Below are positions 57,275 to 64,000 of a stretch of DNA of 64,000 bases, in pieces. How positions within the stretch are numbered: the first letter of the stretch is position 1; each line of letters starts with the position of its first letter. The notes beneath the pieces were generated by a model. It did not search any database, was not told the origin of the DNA, and worked only from the letters and a program-made list of their open reading frames with translations. A program made the translations under genes and the position numbers. Source of the DNA: Acanthaster planci (taxonomy: Eukaryota; Echinodermata; Asteroidea; Valvatida; Acanthasteridae); contig NW_019091477.1 in the NCBI RefSeq assembly GCF_001949145.1, forward strand, positions 155,038 through 219,037. The letters run 5' to 3'.

Positions 57275-58853
57275 AAAGCCGTGATGTCTTCCCGAGAAGG
57301 GAACCTTAACGCTGCATTGATCTGTGCACAAAACATTGCTGGAAATAGTTCACATTTTTGCTAGCCTAGACTGTATTTCATTTCCTGTAGCCATTTGTGC
57401 ATGGCATGAAACTAATGAGCAACTCTTTCCCCGGAATGTTTTCACCGAGCGAGGTTTGGTTTCGCAATTGTAAAAGAAAAAAAAAATGAACTGAACAGTG
57501 TCTTCCCTGATTGGCAAAACAGCGACAGTTTCCTCTGCCGTCCAGAAAATTATGGACAATATCAAATCTTTTAAACAAGTGCACTATTTGAGACACATAC
57601 ATGTAAGTCCAAGTTAACTGTGTTTGCACTGGACTTTTTCTCCCGTGGGTTCTACTGAGCCGATCGTCAAATAAAGAATGGTCCAATGTGGCCACTGCCC
57701 GCACTTGGAATTTTGACACAAGAAAATGTTACCGAGGCTGCGGGAAAAGTAACCGGGTTGGCAATGCAATGACTTAGAGGGCGCTTTGCACGACCTTTCT
57801 GCATTGATTTTTTGTCCTCAGAGAAGCAGTGTTATCATCTTCATTATCATCTAGAAACGGTACATTCTTAACACTACTTCATCTTCCAACACTGTCTATA
57901 ACAATTTCTGCCATGATTGCGACCAAAAGAGGAAACCAAATATATACGGGAAATAGTCGCTACATGCCGTACCGCGGCGAAATGTGCGACACATCAGCGG
58001 AGTTTCCCTGTGAAAAGGATACTGTAGTACTCGGGCCCTATGTACATACAGGTTCCAGTACAAAAAATGTAAGATCTACAGTACTTGGCCACTTTCTCAT
58101 GGTTTCAACCACTCGCGCTGTCCTCACCAGACTTTCCGTTTCGGGGAAAAGAAATTTTTCCTGGGCAGAAGTTGGCCGGTAGAAATGACCGCGTGGCTCA
58201 GTAAAAGCAACCGAGAGGAAAACTTCCTGGGATGTCCGCACTGGACTTAAAATGGGAAAAGTGACCATTGTCTCGGTAAGTTTGACCAAAAACAAGTCCA
58301 GTCAGAACACGGCTTTTGGATACATACTCTATGTAAACAAATATTCACACAAACGCAAGGAGCACGAAGTTGCACAAAAAGTGGGAGAAAAATTGATTGC
58401 TGAACCCTTGAAACCAAACAAAGGATCTGCTGCTATGCTATGATGTTACAAAGGAATTTGGTGAAAGTGTAGGACTACAATTTCAAGGCATTCAATGATG
58501 AAAGGGTGATTACCAGAAAAGGAAAATGGAGGAGAAGAAGAGGCGGGGCAAAGGTTAGGGGAGAAGGGGGGCAAAAAGTGTGTTTGTTTTTTGGGGGGGG
58601 ATCCCCAATATGGGGAATCATTTGGTACATGTACTTGAAGTTTTGGTGTTTGTTTTGTCTTCGGAAGGAGTTGGACTGATTGCTTGTCTATGCAACAGAT
58701 GCTTGCTGCAAGACAAGAATTTATGATATCTATTCACATTAGCTGATTAATTATGCAAGAAGACCTCCTTTTGATCTCCAAATTTTGACCAATCAACAGC
58801 CCTGCCTTATAGTTCTTTGGAAACAAACCTGACATTAAGGCTCCCTAAATCTT

Positions 58854-59066
58854 GGCCGTTTTCCAATACTCAACTTCGTCTCTGTCTCAGGCTTCGTCCC
58901 TGAAACCAATCCCCGATTGTGGGACTGTAAGTTTTTGCTCTCTTGCATCTTATTTGATGTTTTGTGGCACTATTAGACTACTTAGTGCGCTTACAGCTTC
59001 AAAGTCAGGTAGTAAAAAACACTTGAAGCCCGAGATGGAGCCGAAGTTGAGTATTGGAAAACGGCC
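58854..59066. mobile_element. MITE family I, copy 2
   Basis: Inverted ends GGCCGTTTTCCAATACTCAA and TTGAGTATTGGAAAACGGCC are perfect over at least 20 bases and continue (CTTCG/CGAAG). The copy is in the opposite orientation to 53467-53734. The better-preserved ends suggest it is the younger of the two. Confidence 0.9.
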
Positions 59067-59916
59067 CTAGTCAACTGATAGGGCCAGCTGATTATGCTGT
59101 GGTCATCTGATGACATCACAAATTTAAAGTCAACTCTTATCGGGTAGTACATGGGGAAATTGCATGAACTTTGCATGCTCACAGGCATACTGGTACATGC
59201 CACATTGTTTCAAGGCCAAAGGCTCCACTGAGGGGATAACATTTGAGACCGGTTGCTGGGCTGAGTTTCAGTCACAACAAAAAATGACTCTGGACGGTGT
59301 CTTTGGCTGGCGTTGGTAAGAGAAACAAAAACTTGTCTTAGACTGAAGTTTCACCAAAGCACATCTTCCCTTGTTTGAATTCCGCACCATTTGGTTTCGT
59401 GCAAGCACAAAAAGTCCATTAGCATGCGCACCTGCAAATGTACGAACAAATGTTCAGATCATCAGTTTTGGTATGACACTCGATCAGGGGGGGCATTGGC
59501 ATTACCGGGGGCGGGATTTGCGGTGGACACATTTTTCCAGGAGATCCCGAAGGCATTCCAGACTTGTGCGCCTAGAATCCCCGGTGAAATCTACCAACCA
59601 TGCCTGTACGGTCTAGTTGCGAGGCAGGATGTGGCAGGCAGGCAGGCACGGCCGGCCACAGGGAAAAAGGTCCAGCTATTATGAAACCTACTTCTCGGCT
59701 CTGACAAAATTATTTTTAGGACCTAAATTTGGGACGTGCCCACATTTTGTAGGACTAACATCTGAGAGAAAATGGCAATAAAACCCTGAAAATTTCAATG
59801 ACGGGTATCTTAATGGTTCCTACAGCCTAATGCGTGACCTCATATTGAGGTCCATTTCAGGTTATCTTCTCAATGCTTAGGCAGACAGTAGGAAAAAGGT
59901 TGCCCGCAACACGTAA

Positions 59917-60437
59917 TGGGTCGTCCATAAAGTACATAGGCACGACATGTCCACTGTTCAGACCCCCACCCCCCCCTGTACGCATGGCGTACGCAGTGGC
60001 TCCAACCCCTCCCCTGGTACGCATACATGTATCTTTGGACTTCTAAGGGTGCCTTGCTTTAGCACCATTACATGTAAATGTCACACTACACTGTACATCT
60101 ACTGTAGGACTAGTATTCGCACATCACTTCCAATTTCTAAATTAAATAACCAAAGTAACAACAGGTTTTATTTCTTTATTAGCAGCCCTGGGAAATATTT
60201 ACTTGGCAGCTTAAAAAAAGATGTTGCTTAAAAAGAAATCATCCCAGTGTCCTTTTTTCCCTTATTTGTATGAGAAAATGTATTAATATGATGAATATTC
60301 ATTACAGGCAAATTTTTGGTTTGCATACGGCTTGAATCCCCTCCCCCTTTGTACGCATGGTGTCCGCAACGGCACCAACCCCTCCCACCCCCTTTCATGC
60401 CAGTGCGTACATGTACGTGTACATGGACGGCCCCTAA
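59917..60437. mobile_element. MITE-like element with GGG(T/C)CGTCCAT ends
   Basis: The left end GGGTCGTCCATAAAGTACAT and right end ATGTACGTGTACATGGACGG plus CCC are imperfect inverted repeats. Inside, CCCCTGTACGCATGGCGTAC at the left and CCCCTTTGTACGCATGGTGT at the right are direct-oriented, giving a duplicated C-rich TACGCATGG block. Non-coding; family unassigned. Confidence 0.55.
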
Positions 60438-60849
60438 CAGGAAGGAAAATTTCATAGATTTTTGTCTAAAAAAGTAAACTGTTCACGCCACTGAAGTTTG
60501 AACAAGGCACTACAATATGTGTAACCATACATGTACATACATGTGCACATGTATTGTGTATGGGGATGCTGTTGTAAGGAACAATATGAACAAAGCAGGT
60601 TTCATTTCAACCCATAGCGTTCATGTAAAATATTAATGCACTGTGCTTATGCAATAGTTTACCCCTTTATCTCAACGAATCAAGTTCCCACACTACAAAA
60701 ACTGAAGTTTTAGCTTTGATCATTTAAATATTATGCCTTCAAATTTGTATTTAGTTAGTTAAACTCATCTCCTGTCCTTTTCTATCTTTTGTTTCCTAAC
60801 ATGATGTTTCACACATTTCATTTCTGTATTTATAATTTGCACATAATGT

Positions 60850-61097
60850 GGTAATTCCAGAAATTAGGGGTCCTTTTTTCGTGTCCCTGTCACATCTGGC
60901 ATGTGATTTCGTAAGTTCAGAACACATCTTCTAATTTCAGAGAGTGATGAATTAACGCAAATTACCTGTCAAACAAATACTAATACATGTAGCTTGAAAT
61001 AAATTCTGGTGATATTTCCATGTCAAATAACAAAGGTCAGATGTAAACACGGACACGAAAATGTCACACTTTTGGACCCCTAATTTCTAGAATTACC
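60850..61097 (+). mobile_element. MITE family E, copy 2 (248 bp)
   Basis: Terminal inverted repeats GGTAATTCCAGAAATTAGGG and CCCTAATTTCTAGAATTACC differ at one position. The interior matches 39280-39531 in inverted orientation. Non-coding. Confidence 0.9.
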
Positions 61098-61340
61098 CAC
61101 ATACGCTGTGTACAACTATAACATGCTTCCAAAATGGTTACCTGTTTGAGGTTACTGCTACTTATTTTTGCTGTGTTTGATCGTGTGTTTTGTTACACAT
61201 GACGTGCCTCACACAAGCTTAAATTGCCTTTTAGTTTTAGGAGCTGTCAACTCTTCTTGACTTGACTTTCTTATATTTGATATGTTTGGTGAAGCAGTTA
61301 GCCATGAAGAAAAATCAAAATATGTGTATTGTTAATTCTA

Positions 61341-61368
61341 CATGTACATGTAGGCCTACATGTACATG
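61341..61368. repeat. Perfect 28-bp palindrome
   Basis: Two TACATG-type half-arms (CATGTACATGTAGG and its exact reverse complement) meet at GGCC. It is the longest perfect palindrome I saw among the TACATG groups. Confidence 0.9.
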
Positions 61369-63138
61369 CACAGTGTTCCTTTGAGGAAACGACTTTGATC
61401 TCCACTGTCAAACAAACACAGCACTGACTGAATTGTCTTCAACCTTGAGCTCACTCGGCTGGCAATATTTCAGGATCCGGGGTCATGATGAATGACCGCA
61501 CCTCATTCAGGCTATATACATGTACATGTGCATATATCAGCGGGCCAGGAATGTTATCTTAGTTCAGGAAAAAAAGTGATAAAAACCCGAAGAGTTTGCA
61601 AGCGGTCGGTCATTCAAGTGCAGCCAAAAAAAGCTGCCAGTGAAATCTGATTGTTATGACATCATGATGAGTCAATCCATGCGTGGTCTGGTGCGCTCGG
61701 AATCGATAAATCAAGCCAGTCAACAACAATCAGGCAACAGCATCCATTTTTTGATGATACTGAAGAAGTCATAGTCTGGGATGGGGGTTGTACACAACTA
61801 ATGGTGACGGGCCAATATCACATCGAGGATAACACATAAACTTTAAGCTTGGTAGATAGAGGAATTAATCGTTGTCATTGGCAATTTCTGAATGAATGAA
61901 CTGAATCCCTTTTCCAGTAGTCCTTAGTTGCAGTGGTCGACAGATGGACACACACCCCCCCTCCCACACACGAATGTTTAACCCTCAAAGAGCCGGGTAA
62001 AAGAACTGGGTTAGGCTATTTGGGGTCATCTCATGGGGGGAGGGAGGCACATTCCGACCCCCTTAGGAACTCGGCTGTGCCAAGCTCAGTACTCCTTATC
62101 ATTGCAAATGTGAAGACTGAACTTAATCAAACATACTGTATGGCTTTGTTGTGGTCATTTGAAGTTAAAGGTTGTACATGCTGCCAGTCCCCAGCCCTGC
62201 TTGTGTTGAGAACAGCAGTGGAAACAGAATACAGTTTTGGCTGACCTGTTTAGGAAAGAATGGGCACCATGGGAGAATGGTACCTTCCATTTTCACACAA
62301 CTGGTGTAAAAATTACAGCATTTAACTTAGCTGATTTCATCAACGTCCCTCCCCCATTGATTCACATCCACTGCTACGCCCCCACGGATCACAAGTATCA
62401 ATGATTTCCTCGAAATTGGTGGATATGACTATCACGGTTTCAATTCACTAACCAAGCACGTCTTCTGGGCTCCGCCGTGCCGTGCCGCACCGCGGTCAAA
62501 GTTCCTGCGATCTGGTCATGAGTTTCAGTGACTAAGCCTCAATCTTAGCATAAACCAATAATGAATAGGATTAGCATTCCCCACTCATTGCAGCTTTGCA
62601 ATGACGATCTGACTAATGCCCTACATTTCTGATCATCCTCTTGGAGCCAGATTTTGTGTCAGTATCGGTTTTCAGTAACACAACCTGAATTGTAAGTTAT
62701 TTGCCATTTATAAAGAATAGACTGGAGTAAAATACATGTACATGTACACGTAGGTAGGGTTATAAATTCATGCGTTTTTTATGGGAATCGTAACTGAGGA
62801 ACAAAAATGCATCAATGAACAGATTAAAATATTTAAACCTCCTTGAAACAAATTGAATTTTCAAAAACACACATAAACAATTATTGAAAAAACAGAAAGA
62901 AAATAAAAAAATAGTGTTTGACATAAATGCATCTACATCTATAATGTACATGTACCTCGGTACATGTACATCCGAAAATTAAAAGTCGCATTTTTGCAAA
63001 AGCAAAACCGGCCAGAAAACCATGCTAGATTGTAAATTTAAATTTGGTAACATGTACAATAGAATAAATTCTCGGGAAAAAATAACTGTGGAATCCTTGC
63101 TTGTTTGGCATGTGTCATCAAATAAACAGCCTCAAGTT

Positions 63139-63440
63139 TCATCTAAAATACATGCAAGAAATTTCAGGCATGCGGTCCGGCATCAGTGCTGCATTTAACC
63201 CACTTCCTTTTGTTAGTTGTCTGGAAGTGAAATGGACACCGGCTAACATGTAGGCGGTGAACCAGGCGGAAGTTACGAGCACACTGTTCATGCCTACAGA
63301 GGCAGAAACCCCACTGGATGTTGTTACATGAGCACGGGAAGCCGGCTGCCCTTCCTTCCTGTGATCGGTCTGAGACCAGACTTCGGTGTTTGTGTTGGGT
63401 GGGTTTATCTTGGCCTTGGACCAGTATTGCTTGACGGCTG
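63139..63440 (-). CDS. Possible terminal exon, unrecognised protein (low confidence)
   Basis: An open frame on the minus strand from a plausible acceptor (CTGTTATTGTGTGTAATGAATCCAG before 63440, pyrimidine-rich but not ideal) to a TGA at 63139. It would encode about 100 residues: a polar part (AVKQYWSKAKINPPNTNTEV) followed by a hydrophobic part around GVSASVGMNSVLVTSAWFTA, and a basic/polar tail. Third-codon positions look mildly biased, but no family is recognised. It would lie upstream of the Zasp ZM exon on the same strand, so it could be an alternative exon, the end of a nested gene, or chance. Confidence 0.2.
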
Positions 63441-64000
63441 CTGGATTCATTACACACAATAACAGAGGCACAATAATCTTTGAGGTCTTGGGCCATCCAT
63501 CAAAAAATGGTCTTCAATTTGTTTATCGGGACTTTGTGGTTGCACAGAAAATGTATCAGATAAAAATCCATTGAGACTTTCACTGGGCTGACACAAACAA
63601 GCCTTCCCGGCGAGAGGATTGACAAAAACCTTCCTGTCTTTACTACTTCCAATGCTCTTCAAATTGGTGTTTCAGTGTTCCTTCCTAAGGATGTGATCAC
63701 TTGCCAGAATTTAGAAACCAGAATGAAAGATGACTCTGTCCTAATTGTACTGCTCATCTAACTTTCCTTTGGGTTTCCCATTCATGAGGGGGTTTGCACA
63801 TGCCACATTTGCCGAGCTAACCAGTCTAACTGCGGCCCGAGCGAGCAGGGGCTGTTCAATGGGCTGGTATGTGGAGCCGACTGCAGCCAGGCGAGGCTGC
63901 ACGACCATAAAAGGCTAGGCCAGTCCGATTCAACTGCAAGGGCTGGCCAAGCTTCGGCTTGGAAACACAAGACAATTTTTGTCGAGAGTTTGCGCACAGA
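63441..64000. other. Right edge, nothing recognised
   Basis: A GC-richer patch at 63790-63960 contains short inverted CCAGTCTAACTGCGG / TGCAGCCAGGCGAG-like motifs. No domain-bearing frame is seen on either strand. Confidence 0.5.

Larger units (their letters stand above)
55504..63138. other. Probable 5' Zasp intron territory; no supported exon
   Basis: Several MITEs (57015-57274, 58854-59066, 59917-60437, 60850-61097), TACATG groups and a 28-bp palindrome (61341-61368). I searched for a PDZ-like segment on the minus strand by eye and found none. A plus-strand frame at about 59480-59684 looks weakly protein-like but has no recognised domain. Confidence 0.5.

Noticed and set aside
59391-59684. 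97-codon plus-strand ORF (RSGGALALPGAGFAVDTFFQ...)
   Set aside because: No domain and no convincing splice sites; two other frames are open over the same GC-rich segment, which weakens the coding signal.

Overview
This window is eukaryotic (animal) genomic DNA. It has small exons with GT-AG borders set far apart in long AT-rich introns, many short inverted-repeat transposons (MITEs), SINE-like repeats, no bacterial-style gene packing, and a 38-base assembly gap. The four-LIM Zasp-type gene is the invertebrate layout, since vertebrate Enigma/LDB3 proteins carry three LIM domains. Together with the very frequent TACATGTA palindromes and a CORE-type SINE, this suggests a marine invertebrate, perhaps a deuterostome such as an echinoderm. 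The species is an inference and cannot be fixed from the sequence.

The main gene is on the minus strand: a Zasp/Enigma/LDB3-family PDZ-LIM protein, a muscle Z-disc or actin-stress-fibre scaffold. I could rebuild 13 coding exons by hand, from 55503 down to the stop codon at 18295. Every junction has GT-AG borders and the reading phase agrees from exon to exon. The 1713 coding bases give 570 residues plus a stop. In order they encode a Zasp motif (ZM), a Pro/Tyr-rich linker with an SRSFKML motif, LIM1 split over three exons, a Pro/Ser-rich linker with two phase-symmetric cassette-like exons, and LIM2-LIM3-LIM4 at the C terminus. The PDZ-coding 5' exons were not found and probably lie beyond 64000. 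Most of these exons are too short or too badly framed to appear as long ORFs.

The second supported gene is at 10617-10979 (minus): a first coding exon, or a small intact ORF, with a CARD domain resembling those of CRADD/RAIDD and initiator caspases. It has a short in-frame upstream ORF and, about 400 bp upstream, a cluster of three CArG-like (SRF) sites. If it is spliced, its later exons would lie at lower coordinates; I could not identify any.

The rest is intron and intergenic DNA with at least ten families of short inverted-repeat elements (several present twice, some in opposite orientations), a 369-bp foldback element, three SINE or tRNA-derived copies, a 17-bp minisatellite, a 12-bp tandem repeat, a G-rich tract and dense TACATG clusters. 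I see no rRNA gene, intact tRNA gene, CRISPR array or operon. I found no convincing new multi-gene system. The most useful observations are the reconstructed Zasp gene, its odd LIM4 zinc knuckle, its cassette exons, and the upstream region of the CARD gene.
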